A stretch of DNA of 64,000 nt from Nostoc sp. PCC 7107 (GCF_000316625.1 NC_019676.1:3304501-3368500); one strand, 5' to 3'; shown: positions 7,606 to 17,334, counted from the first letter of the stretch. Notes: a model not told the origin generated them from the letters alone. Numbers and translations are program-made.

Positions 7606-9538
7606 GTTTTCAATTCATTACCCCTCACGGGGATGGAAACGAGCAATTGTGACCTGGGAGGTCACGGGTAAGCCCGTGTTTTCAATTCATTACCCCTCAC
7701 GGGGATGGAAACCTCAGGATTTCAGCTTTCTCCGCATTACACGCGCAGAAAGTGTTTTCAATTCATTACCCCTCACGGGGATGGAAACTATTCAGGTCTG
7801 CCGGGTGGCTCCTGAAATTTTTTCGTTTTCAATTCATTACCCCTCACGGGGATGGAAACTCTCATTTGCATCTGGTGGGAATGAATGCACCGAAAGTTTT
7901 CAATTCATTACCCCTCACGGGGATGGAAACTTGACAACACCTTGTCCCCAAGGGGGGAAGAGGTTCTATGGTTTTCAATTCATTACCCCTCACGGGGATG
8001 GAAACAATAGTGATGGGGGTAAATGCCTCCGCCCTGGCCTCCAATAGTTTTCAATTCATTACCCCTCACGGGGATGGAAACTCTCTTGTGTTAGTGGGTT
8101 GGCTTAAGTTGTAACCAAGTTTTCAATTCATTACCCCTCACGGGGATGGAAACTTGTCGTCTGCGTTAGCAGGTACTAAAACAGTTTCTAAACCAGTTTT
8201 CAATTCATTACCCCTCACGGGGATGGAAACTGGAGATCGACTTGTACTGCGGTACCTGTCTGAGTCCGGGTTTTCAATTCATTACCCCTCACGGGGATGG
8301 AAACTCTATAGTTTCATCAAACTCACAACACAGTATTTTGTTTTCAATTCATTACCCCTCACGGGGATGGAAACACTTGAGGCGGGGGATGCACCTCCCC
8401 CTCCTACACATTTGTTTTCAATTCATTACCCCTCACGGGGATGGAAACTTTTTGGATGTTCTCAAGCGTGCACTTTGGATCATTATTGTTTTCAATTCAT
8501 TACCCCTCACGGGGATGGAAACAAATATTTTCCCGCATGACCTACTAGAAAATTATCTACATCGTTTTCAATTCATTACCCCTCACGGGGATGGAAACTT
8601 GGACGACGCGACTCGAGAGGATTCTCCCCTCAGAAAATTGTTTTCAATTCATTACCCCTCACGGGGATGGAAACCATAAGTAAAATTGCGACTCATTCCG
8701 CAGGAAGTAACTGTTTTCAATTCATTACCCCTCACGGGGATGGAAACATGTACGTATGGTGGACTATAATTATATCCGGGGATGTCGTTTTCAATTCATT
8801 ACCCCTCACGGGGATGGAAACCTTAAAAATTTGCAATTCTTTACACTGATTAATTGTTTTCAATTCATTACCCCTCACGGGGATGGAAACCCAAGGGTGC
8901 CTTGCTGCAACGCGGTTACAACAAAAGTTTTCAATTCATTACCCCTCACGGGGATGGAAACAAACCTAATAGACCACCAGTAACCGCGCTGAAACCAGGT
9001 TTTCAATTCATTACCCCTCACGGGGATGGAAACTTTAATTTCAGTCTGACTAATGCTTGGAGCAGGGGTTTTCAATTCATTACCCCTCACGGGGATGGAA
9101 ACTTTTTTTACTTCAGTTTCAAAAACTGTCAGATCAAAATGTTTTCAATTCATTACCCCTCACGGGGATGGAAACCTCAAGGACAAGGCAGGAACCTAAG
9201 CCCCTGAACTGTTTTCAATTCATTACCCCTCACGGGGATGGAAACCCTTTCCCGCTTAAGCGGTGAAGGATATCCAAATTATAGTTTTCAATTCATTACC
9301 CCTCACGGGGATGGAAACTCTGTCGCATCGGGATTTATCCCGATGCAAACTTTGGTGTTTTCAATTCATTACCCCTCACGGGGATGGAAACCTGAAGTAG
9401 TTGCGCGGCGAGCTGTGCTGGTGTGATTGGAGTTTTCAATTCATTACCCCTCACGGGGATGGAAACTCAGCAGTATCTCGTTTGACACTGTCCAACGGAA
9501 GGTGTTTTCAATTCATTACCCCTCACGGGGATGAGAAA
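7606..9538 (+). CRISPR. CRISPR array 2, 27 repeats and 26 spacers
   Basis: Twenty-seven copies of a 35-base repeat starting GTTTTCAATTCATTAC and ending CACGGGGATGGAAAC. Repeat starts are 7606, 7678, 7754, 7825, 7896, 7971, 8047, 8119, 8196, 8270, 8340, 8414, 8488, 8564, 8640, 8713, 8787, 8856, 8927, 8999, 9068, 9141, 9211, 9284, 9357, 9432 and 9504. The last copy is degenerate at its 3' end (GGGGATGAGAAAT), which marks it as leader-distal. Transcription is left to right and the newest spacer is 7641-7677, which contains two adjacent hairpins. Four spacers have perfect stems of 6 bp or more with short loops and others have imperfect ones. Many apparent short frames in this region are only translations of the repeat. 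Confidence 0.98.
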
Positions 9539-9599
9539 TTTTAGATAAAATAAGTAATTAATAAAAGCGAAAAAACATATAAACATCTGGAACTAGCAG

Positions 9600-12500
9600 A
9601 TGAAAAAACTTATAAAACAACTCAATCAACTTAACTTACAAGTTGTAGAATTAGCAGGACAAGGAAACCTAGAACAAGCTCTAATAGTTGCCCAGCAAGC
9701 TGTAAATCTAGGCAAAAATCAACAGCTAACAGAAAATCCTGAATATTGTGATAGCTTAAATAACCTCGCCGAACTATATCGGATGCAAGGACGTTACTTA
9801 TTAGCCCAGCCCTTATACTTGCAAACCTTAACTCTCAGGAAAAATATTCTAGGTTCAGAACATCCTGATGTTGCTCAATCTTTAAATAATCTCGCAGCTT
9901 TATATCATGCACAAGGTAATTATATAGAAGCGGAAAAACTATTTTTAGAAGCATTGGAATTGTGGAAAGATATCTTTGGTGAAGAGCATTTTCAAATTGC
10001 GACTAATTTAAATAATCTGGCAGAAATATATCGAGAACAAGGAAAATATTTCCAAGCCGAACAAGTACATTTAGAAGTTTTAGCAATGCGAAAACGCTTG
10101 TTTGGTGAATCACATCCTGATATTGTCCAAACATTAAATAATTTAGCCAACATTTACACATCACAAGGCCACTATGCAGATGCAGAACAAATGCACCTAA
10201 AAACCTTAGCGATGAAACAAAGCTTATTTGGCGAATCACATCCAGAAATTGCTGTTAGCCTGAATAATTTAGCTGCATTGTATGACTCTCAAGGGCGTTA
10301 TTTAGAGGCTGAAGCAACGTTTCATGAAATTCTAACCAAATTGCCAAAAATCCTCCCAAATGAACATCCATACATAGCAACTATCTTAAATAATCTTGCC
10401 AGCAACTATAAAGAACAAGGACGCTACCGAGAATCGGAACAAAAATATCTAGAAGCTTTAGCAATGCGGAAACGCTTGCTAGGAAATCAACATCCTGATG
10501 TAGCAGCGAGTTTGAGTAACTTAGCTGATGTGTATGTTAGCCAAGGACGTTATTTAGAAGCTGAACAAATTTATTTAGAAGCTCATGGGATGAGGAAGCA
10601 ATTGTTCACTTCTGAACACCCTGATATTGCTGAGAGTTTAAGGAATATAGCAGTAGTTTATACATATCAAGGACGCTATTTAGAAGCAGAGCAACAATAT
10701 TTGGAAGTCTTACCTATGCTGGAAAAATTGTTAGGGAAAGAGCATCCAGTTATTGCTGATAATTTAATTAATCTAGCCGCACTTTATGAAGAACAAGGAC
10801 GTTATGCAGAAGCTGAACAGAAATATTTGATAGCGTTAGAAATCCAAAGAAATATTCTAGGGTTAGAACATCCAGAAATTGCCCATACTTTCAACCAAAT
10901 AGCAGTACTTTATCGCCTTCAAGGACGATATGCAGAGTCAGAAAAGCTGCATTTAGAGTGTTTGGCGATGGCAAAACGTCTGTTAGGAGAACAACATCCA
11001 TTTGTTGCAGTTGTTCTGAATAACTTAGCAGTATTATATGATGATCTAAATCAATATTCTCAAGCAGAATCATTATTTTTAGAAGCTCTAGCAATTGTTA
11101 AAACTGCCTTCGGTAATGAACACCCGCAAGTAGCAACTACCATGAATAACTTAGCTGTTATTTATGATTTTCAAGGGCGTTACCAAGAAGCAGAACAACT
11201 GCATCTAGAAACATTAAACCTGAGAAAGTCTTTATTAGGGGAAGAACACCCAAAAGTTTCTATAAGTCTGAATAATCTGGGAGAACTTTACTTTTCATTA
11301 GGGCGTTTTGCACAAGCAGAGCAGAAGTATGTGGAAACTTTGGCGATGCGAAAACGCTTATTGGGAGAAGAGCATCCCGATGTGGCGTTTAGTATGAATA
11401 ATCTCGCTACTGTTTTAGCTGCGACTAACCGCCCAGATGAAGCATTGGCTTATCGCATTGCAGCCAGTAAAATTGAGGATAAGATTATTCGTAACATATT
11501 TGCGTTTAGTTCGGAAAGCGATCGCCTCTCCTTCCTCGACAAAATCAGAAATAATTTTGATTTATTTCTCTCGTTAGTTTACCAACATCTATCCAACTCC
11601 GATAACGCCAAACTTGCAGCCCTAGATTTTATCTTAAAACGCAAAGGACTCACAGCATCAGCCCTGGCGGCTCAAAACCAAGCTCTCTACAGTGGACGCT
11701 ACCCCCAACTCCAAGAAAAATTTCGTCAGCTGAGTGATTTAAACACGCGACTGGTGCATTTAACTTTCTCGGTTCCGCAAACCGATGACACCTCGACAAC
11801 CGAGAAAACCTTACACCAGTTGAGAACTTACCGAGAGAATTTAACACGACTGCAAGCACAGTACAACTACTTGCAAAAACAACTAGCATTGCAAGTACCA
11901 GAGATTCAGTTATCTGAGGAAACTTTTGACCGTCAAACTATAGCCGCAGCCTTACCTCCTGATTCTATTTTGGTCGAATTTGTCCGCTTTGATGTATTTG
12001 ATTTTCAGGCGATCGCCGCGAATGGAGCAACTCAATGGTATCCGGCTCGATATCTAGCATTTATTCTAAAAGCCGGACAACCAGACGCAGTGCAGATGCT
12101 TGACTTAGGAATAGCCGCAACCATTGATGAAGTAATTCAGGTATTTCGCTTACAAGCCTCTGACTATCACCAGCCAACATTAGCTTTGAGAAAAACCCCC
12201 AATAAACCAAAGCTGCATATACAATCTTACGATTCCACAGCCGCTATTCAACTGAGTCAACTGCTTTTTGCACCTATCCGTGACTGTGTAAAAGATTGCA
12301 GACATTTAATTGTTGCACCAGATGGCAATTTAAACCTAGTGCCGTTTCAGATTTTGCCTGTCGATAACACTGGTACAAGACTGTTAATGAATGAATATAC
12401 CATCAGTTATCTCAGTGTTGGCAGAGAAATTCTTCACAGCAAAGTACAAAAACCAAAACCTTCCATCTCTGCACCACTGATTATTGCTGATCCTGATTTT

Positions 12501-13376
12501 GATTTAACAGCAGAGTCCGCTACAAATTTAGCTTCCAAGGCGGAAACGAAAATCAAACCACCCATCCCAGAAACAACCTTGCGTCGCGCTGTGGGGACAA
12601 GATTTTTGGGTGAAAGTGTGGCGAAAAAACTTCTGGATGCAAAATTATACTTAGGTACAGAAGCATTAGAAAGCCGCCTAGTCAATAGTGATTGTCCTAA
12701 TATTATGCTGATTGCCACTCACGGCCTATTTTTGAGTAACTCTGAAACAAAACCAAGCGATCGCCAGCGTACTTTTTTGAGTATAGAACGTCTGCGAACC
12801 ACCAAAGCAGAAAACCCGATGATGCGTTCTGGACTGGCTTTAGCAGGTGCTAACACATGGCTATGCGGTGGAACTCTCCCCCCAAATGCAGGCAAAGGTT
12901 TTGTTTTCGCCCAAGATATCGCCAGTTTAGATTTGTGGAATAATGAACTGACGGTTCTTTCTGCTTGTGATACCGCCAGAGGAGACATTAAAATTGGCGA
13001 AGGTGTATTTGGTTTACGTCGTGCTTTTGCCGTAGCGGGTTCACAAACCCTGGTGATGAGCCTATGGCCAGTTCCAGATAGAGTAACAGCCTTCTTGATG
13101 GAACGTTTTTTTGATAATTTACAGTCTGGTATTGGCCGAGCCGAGGCGTTACATCAAGCTCAGAACTATGTGCGTACAATTACTGTTAAAGAATTACGGC
13201 AATCAGCTTTGGGTGTTGAGGTACTAAAAGAACTTTTAAGAGCTAAGGAAGTATCAGCAGACAGCCAGATTGATTGTCAAGAAGAAGACACACCATTGCA
13301 GCATCCTTTTTACTGGGGAGCCTGGATTTGTCAAGGAAATACAGAGCCACTAACAGTTAGAGCAGTTTTTAGCTAA
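9600..13376 (+). CDS. TPR-CHAT protein (putative caspase-clan protease)
   Basis: The 1258-residue protein has about 13 kinesin-light-chain-type tetratricopeptide repeats of 42 residues (roughly residues 45-600, each like 'LNNLAxLYxxQGRYxEAE...EHP') plus a partial fourteenth. A linker with coiled-coil character follows, then a CHAT domain. The catalytic His is near residue 1041 ('IATHGLF') and Cys near 1122 ('SACDTARG'), so it should be an active cysteine peptidase. Its substrate is unknown. It starts 61 bases after the degenerate last repeat of array 2 and reads the same way, so CRISPR transcripts could run into it. Proteins of this make-up are common in filamentous cyanobacteria and are not the same family as the type III-E TPR-CHAT, so a CRISPR link is speculative. 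Confidence 0.9.
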   Translation: MKKLIKQLNQLNLQVVELAGQGNLEQALIVAQQAVNLGKNQQLTENPEYCDSLNNLAELYRMQGRYLLAQPLYLQTLTLRKNILGSEHPDVAQSLNNLAALYHAQGNYIEAEKLFLEALELWKDIFGEEHFQIATNLNNLAEIYREQGKYFQAEQVHLEVLAMRKRLFGESHPDIVQTLNNLANIYTSQGHYADAEQMHLKTLAMKQSLFGESHPEIAVSLNNLAALYDSQGRYLEAEATFHEILTKLPKILPNEHPYIATILNNLASNYKEQGRYRESEQKYLEALAMRKRLLGNQHPDVAASLSNLADVYVSQGRYLEAEQIYLEAHGMRKQLFTSEHPDIAESLRNIAVVYTYQGRYLEAEQQYLEVLPMLEKLLGKEHPVIADNLINLAALYEEQGRYAEAEQKYLIALEIQRNILGLEHPEIAHTFNQIAVLYRLQGRYAESEKLHLECLAMAKRLLGEQHPFVAVVLNNLAVLYDDLNQYSQAESLFLEALAIVKTAFGNEHPQVATTMNNLAVIYDFQGRYQEAEQLHLETLNLRKSLLGEEHPKVSISLNNLGELYFSLGRFAQAEQKYVETLAMRKRLLGEEHPDVAFSMNNLATVLAATNRPDEALAYRIAASKIEDKIIRNIFAFSSESDRLSFLDKIRNNFDLFLSLVYQHLSNSDNAKLAALDFILKRKGLTASALAAQNQALYSGRYPQLQEKFRQLSDLNTRLVHLTFSVPQTDDTSTTEKTLHQLRTYRENLTRLQAQYNYLQKQLALQVPEIQLSEETFDRQTIAAALPPDSILVEFVRFDVFDFQAIAANGATQWYPARYLAFILKAGQPDAVQMLDLGIAATIDEVIQVFRLQASDYHQPTLALRKTPNKPKLHIQSYDSTAAIQLSQLLFAPIRDCVKDCRHLIVAPDGNLNLVPFQILPVDNTGTRLLMNEYTISYLSVGREILHSKVQKPKPSISAPLIIADPDFDLTAESATNLASKAETKIKPPIPETTLRRAVGTRFLGESVAKKLLDAKLYLGTEALESRLVNSDCPNIMLIATHGLFLSNSETKPSDRQRTFLSIERLRTTKAENPMMRSGLALAGANTWLCGGTLPPNAGKGFVFAQDIASLDLWNNELTVLSACDTARGDIKIGEGVFGLRRAFAVAGSQTLVMSLWPVPDRVTAFLMERFFDNLQSGIGRAEALHQAQNYVRTITVKELRQSALGVEVLKELLRAKEVSADSQIDCQEEDTPLQHPFYWGAWICQGNTEPLTVRAVFS

Positions 13377-13377
13377 T

Positions 13378-13416
13378 AAATTAACGTGCGCCTCCGTTGG
13401 AGACTCACGTTAATTT
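13378..13416. terminator. bidirectional hairpin terminator between TPR-CHAT and moaE
   Basis: AAATTAACGTG (13378) pairs with CACGTTAATTT (13406-13416), and inside it CTCC pairs with GGAG. It starts two bases after the TPR-CHAT stop and serves the convergent moaE region as well. T or A runs border both sides. Confidence 0.75.
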
Positions 13417-13545
13417 AGGATAGAGTAATACTTTGGTATTATCTGCGATCGCCACCAAATTATGTGCCTGTTCTCTAGATAAAACACGGGCATAGGCAAA
13501 CACTTCAGCAATTTTAACAATTTTCTCCTGACTGTTCGCAAGCAC
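13405..13545 (-). CDS. small ORF overlapping the 3' end of moaE (46 residues)
   Basis: A GTG at 13545 opens a 46-residue frame that overlaps the end of moaE in another frame and stops inside the terminator at 13405. It reads roughly 'EKIVKIAEVFAYARVLSREQ' and then 'AHNLVAIADNTKVLLYPKL', with a regular hydrophobic pattern suggesting two helices and a strand. It is not recognised. It may be a translationally coupled small protein or the remnant of a longer gene. Real coding status is uncertain. Confidence 0.35.
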   Translation of the reverse strand: MLANSQEKIVKIAEVFAYARVLSREQAHNLVAIADNTKVLLYPKLT

Positions 13546-13999
13546 CAATACTGACCCAAGTACTAGAACCATTTTGCCAATGTTCTTTTTTCCAAATTGG
13601 TGCGTTATGTTTCAGGGTATCAATAGCATAGCGACAAGCTTCAAACGCCTCACCCCGATGGGGACAACCAATAGCAATTAAAACGCTGATTTCTCCAACT
13701 TGTAACCGTCCAATGCGGTGATGAATTACAACTCGATTGATCTCAGTCCAAAACGTGCGAATCTCAGCAGCAATTTGATAAAATACCTGCATAGCCATTG
13801 GTTCATAGGCTTGATATTCTAAAGCAACCACAGGTTGTCCATCAGTATTATTGCGTACCATCCCACTCATCACCACCACAGCACCATTCGCCGACGCATC
13901 AGCCTTAGCATAAATTTCTTCGAGTGATAATGGGGCAAAGGTAATTGCAAAACTATCTTCGATTCTCGGCTTAACTGGTGCGGTAAATGTATTGGTCAT
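13514..13999 (-). CDS. moaE: molybdopterin synthase catalytic subunit MoaE
   Basis: The 161-residue protein matches MoaE: 'GAVVVMSGMVRNNTDGQPVVALEYQAYEPMA', 'INRVVIHHRIGRLQVGEISVLIAIGCPHRGEAFEACRYAID' and 'IWKKEHWQNGSSTWV', including the conserved Arg/His region and the active-site Lys of 'IWKKE'. With MoaD it inserts the dithiolene sulfurs into precursor Z to make molybdopterin, needed for example by nitrate reductase. No moaD gene is beside it. The gene points left toward the shared terminator and probably has its own promoter in the 150 bases before the pseudogene at 14146. Confidence 0.93.
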   Translation of the reverse strand: MTNTFTAPVKPRIEDSFAITFAPLSLEEIYAKADASANGAVVVMSGMVRNNTDGQPVVALEYQAYEPMAMQVFYQIAAEIRTFWTEINRVVIHHRIGRLQVGEISVLIAIGCPHRGEAFEACRYAIDTLKHNAPIWKKEHWQNGSSTWVSIGACEQSGENC

Positions 14000-14145
14000 A
14001 GCGAAGTTAATAATAATTTGTATAAGTAAGCATAGCCATTACTTAAGTATATTGCTCTGGGGCGAAATGCTACCTCGTCTTTGTACTGATAAATTTTGGG
14101 ACATAACAATCTGTAGCTCTTATTTATCAAAACAAACTCGAAATC

Positions 14146-14535
14146 TTGACTAAAATTCTAGTTAAAGGAAGAAAATGTTTGTCAGCCACTATCTCTGTAA
14201 TTGCCGCCAGTTCATCTGGGCGATCGCCATTTGCCCATATAGTAGAGGATATTAGCGATCGCCAGCAAGCAGAAACTCAATTACGCAGAAAAGAAACACT
14301 GTTACACTCAATGAATAGTGTTTCGCCACAGGCATTTTATGTTGTCGATAAATACACCGATAACATCTTATATTTTAACGATCGCTTCTGTGAAATTTGG
14401 GGTATTGTCCACCTCAAAGAACTGATGGAATATCAACAATTGTTCCATCAAGATATTCAACTACCAAACAATTCGTGTGAGTGATGGTATGGAAGCGATC
14501 GCTGTTTACACTCAGCATCAAAATAAAATTAAGCA
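14146..14535 (+). pseudogene. decayed sensor kinase remnant (PAS and receiver fragments)
   Basis: A frame from a TTG at 14146 to 14484 encodes the end of a PAS-associated segment ('HIVEDISDRQQAETQLRRKE') and the beginning of a further PAS domain ('DKYTDNILYFNDRFCEIWGI'), then breaks. In another frame immediately after (14477-14535) the sequence reads 'VSDGMEAIAVYTQHQNKI', which closely resembles the receiver segment 'ASDGIEAIALYAEHRDEI' of the hybrid kinase at 17798-19690. The kinase core that should lie between is missing. The simplest reading is a hybrid PAS-kinase-receiver gene that lost its middle by deletion, next to intact relatives. Transcription and function are unlikely. Confidence 0.7.
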
Positions 14536-14631
14536 GAACGGTGCAAATAAACCGAACTATGTAACAAAAAGTAAAATGACTGGAAAACCTCTTCCCTCCT
14601 GCCTTGTTATAATGCCCAATTACTAATCACC

Positions 14632-17115
14632 ATGACTAATCAAGATTCAGCACTGATTCTGATTGTCGATGACGACGATGTAACGCGAATTCACTTGCGT
14701 CAACTGATGGAACATGCAGGATATCGAGTTGTAGAAGCCCGTAATGGTTGTGAAGCTATTGGTGTCTACACAGATTTACATCCAGATATGGTGCTATTAG
14801 ATGCCATTATGCCAGTCATGAATGGATTTACTTGTTGCGCTCAGTTGCAAACATTCCCAGATATCCAAGATACACCGATATTAATGATTACAGCAGCTTA
14901 TGAGCCAGCAGACGTAGAGCGAGCTTTTGCTGTAGGTGCGATCGACTACATTACTAAACCAATTCAATGGCTAGTACTATCCCACAGAATCTGCCATCTT
15001 TTGGCAGCATCTCGCGCCATCAAGCAATTACGCCAGCAAAACCAACAGGCGCAACTCCGGGAAGCCCAAATTAAAATTGCCTTAGAAGCTGCCCGTATGG
15101 GTACTTGGGACTGGGATATTATTACCAATAAAATTACTTGGTCAGATAACAAAGAAGCACTATTTGGCTTGAAGCCGGGTAGTTTTGATGGTAAGTATGA
15201 AACTTTTTTGAACTGCATTCACCCCCAAGACCGCCATTTTGTCAATATCTCGATAACCCAAGCTGTGCAAACAGACACAGAGTGTGATGTGGAATTTCGC
15301 ATCGTTTTACCTGACCTGAGTATTCGCTGGTTAGTGAGCAAAGGTGTAGTTTTTCGCAATGCGGCTGGGGAAGCTGCGCGAATGTTTGGAATAGTCGTAG
15401 ATATTACTAAGCGTAAACAGGCAGAAGCCGAACTACGGCAAAGCGAAGAACGATTTCAAATTATTACCCGTGCAACTAACGATGTAATCTGGGATTGGGA
15501 TTTGCTTACTAATCAAGTGTGGTGGAATCAAGGTGTACAAACACTGTTTGGTTATTCATTGTCTCAATTGAATGCTGATTTAAGCTGGTGGTACGAACGC
15601 ATACATCCAGAGGATCAACCAAGAATCGAGAGTGATATGTGGGATGCGATGAATCGCGCTCAACAATTCTGGTCGAATGAATACCGCTTTCGCTGTTATG
15701 ACAACTCCTATGCCGACATTTTAGATCGGGCTTATATCATCTATGACCAGACAGGCAAACCTGTACGGATGATTGGCGCAATGATGGACATTACAGAACG
15801 CAAGCGGGTACAGGCGCAACTACAATGGCAAAACTTGCGATCGCAATTATTTGCTGATATCACCTTAAAAATTCGTCAGTCTCTACAAATTGACGAAATC
15901 TTGCAAACCAGTGTCACAGAAGTACAAAAATTACTCCATGCAGACCGAGTATTAATTTTACAACTGCGCTCAAATGGTAAAGCCATCACCCTGAAGGAAG
16001 CTGTAGTTTCTGGTTTAGCAACGGCTTCTGATCTGGAAATAATTAACCGAGCAACTTTTGACCCAATGTGTCTGGCAAAATATGCTCAGGGAACGATTAA
16101 AGTTATTAGTAACATCGACCAAGAGCAAGCCAACATCTCAATAGCTTATCTCCAAATATTGCAACAATTGAGGGTCAAAGCCCAGATATCCGTGCCAATT
16201 TTTCTGCAAAATCAAATCTGGGGCTTGCTGGTAGCCCATGAGTGCGCCCATCCCCGTCAGTGGAATAACTGGGAAATTGAACTTTTTCAACAACTCGCAG
16301 ATCAAATCGGGATTGCTTTAGCCCAAAGCCAAATTTTAGAAACCGAAACTCGTCAACGTCAAGAACTCAGCCGTTCTAACGAAGAACTACAACAATTTGC
16401 CTTTATCGCCTCCCATGATTTACAAGAACCACTACGGAAAATTAAAACCTTTAGTGAACGGCTGATTAGCAACTGTGGCGACGCTTTACCCGCACCTGCA
16501 TCAGATTATCTAGAGCGAATGCAGAATGCTGTTGTGAGAATGCAGACTTTAATCGAAGATTTATTAACACTCTCACGAGTGACAACCAGAGCGCAACCTT
16601 CTATATCTGTGAATTTAGCGCAAATTACTCAAGAGGTATTGTCTGATTTAGAAGTGCTAATACAGCAAACAGGCGCAACCATAGAAGTTGGAGATTTACC
16701 GACAATTCCCGCTGATCCTCTACAAATGCGCCAATTAATGCAAAATCTGATTGGCAACGCCTTGAAATTTCATCGTCCACAAATGACACCCATTGTCAAA
16801 ATCTATAGTCAATATTTCCACAATCAATCAGATCAATTTGTTGTGGGTTTGGAACTTTGTCAAATTATCATTGAAGATAATGGGATTGGATTTGAACAAA
16901 AATATAGCGATCGCATCTTTCAGATTTTTCAAAGGTTACATGGTCGTCAAGAATACGAAGGTACAGGCATTGGCTTAACTATCTGCCGTAAAATTGTCGA
17001 ACGGCATTTTGGCAAAATTACTGCTGAAAGTAAACCAGGACAAGGGACAAAATTTTTTGTAACTTTGCCGATGAATTTCCCTACAGAATTTTTATTCCTA
17101 GAGAGGGATTACTAA
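14632..17115 (+). CDS. histidine kinase with N-terminal receiver, two PAS and a GAF domain
   Basis: The 827-residue cytoplasmic sensor has a receiver domain (about 6-122, phospho-acceptor Asp in 'DMVLLDAIMP'), then two PAS/PAC units (about 148-265 and 275-395; each ends 'DITKRKQAE' or 'DITERKRVQ'), a GAF-like domain (about 412-560), HisKA with the phosphorylated His near residue 595 ('ASHDLQEPLRKIKTF') and an ATPase domain ('NLIGNALKFH', 'IEDNGIGF', 'GTGIGLTICRKI'). It lacks membrane segments. The GAF has no obvious bilin Cys motif, so light sensing cannot be claimed. It is followed by a response regulator and a hybrid kinase on the same strand, which suggests one phosphorelay. The signal is unknown. 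Confidence 0.9.
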   Translation: MTNQDSALILIVDDDDVTRIHLRQLMEHAGYRVVEARNGCEAIGVYTDLHPDMVLLDAIMPVMNGFTCCAQLQTFPDIQDTPILMITAAYEPADVERAFAVGAIDYITKPIQWLVLSHRICHLLAASRAIKQLRQQNQQAQLREAQIKIALEAARMGTWDWDIITNKITWSDNKEALFGLKPGSFDGKYETFLNCIHPQDRHFVNISITQAVQTDTECDVEFRIVLPDLSIRWLVSKGVVFRNAAGEAARMFGIVVDITKRKQAEAELRQSEERFQIITRATNDVIWDWDLLTNQVWWNQGVQTLFGYSLSQLNADLSWWYERIHPEDQPRIESDMWDAMNRAQQFWSNEYRFRCYDNSYADILDRAYIIYDQTGKPVRMIGAMMDITERKRVQAQLQWQNLRSQLFADITLKIRQSLQIDEILQTSVTEVQKLLHADRVLILQLRSNGKAITLKEAVVSGLATASDLEIINRATFDPMCLAKYAQGTIKVISNIDQEQANISIAYLQILQQLRVKAQISVPIFLQNQIWGLLVAHECAHPRQWNNWEIELFQQLADQIGIALAQSQILETETRQRQELSRSNEELQQFAFIASHDLQEPLRKIKTFSERLISNCGDALPAPASDYLERMQNAVVRMQTLIEDLLTLSRVTTRAQPSISVNLAQITQEVLSDLEVLIQQTGATIEVGDLPTIPADPLQMRQLMQNLIGNALKFHRPQMTPIVKIYSQYFHNQSDQFVVGLELCQIIIEDNGIGFEQKYSDRIFQIFQRLHGRQEYEGTGIGLTICRKIVERHFGKITAESKPGQGTKFFVTLPMNFPTEFLFLERDY

Positions 17116-17334
17116 AACTCCTCAAAATAAGGTTCATTGGACAAATACAACCTTTAATTGCCAGCAAACCACAGAAAAAGTCACAAAATTAAACTCTTGA
17201 AAGCTAGACATCAAGGCTATTTTCCGGCAGAATTCAGCCGTATATCCCCTGCTAAATTAATAATTGCGAATATGAGATTTTTTCTCAGCTTTAATTCATA
17301 CTAATAACTATATTGTAGAAGGAGAAATTGCAGA

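Noticed and set aside
9600-13376. Type III-E Craspase-like TPR-CHAT
   Set aside because: The TPRs are kinesin-light-chain type and no Cas7-11 is present; only the adjacency to the array is kept as an observation.
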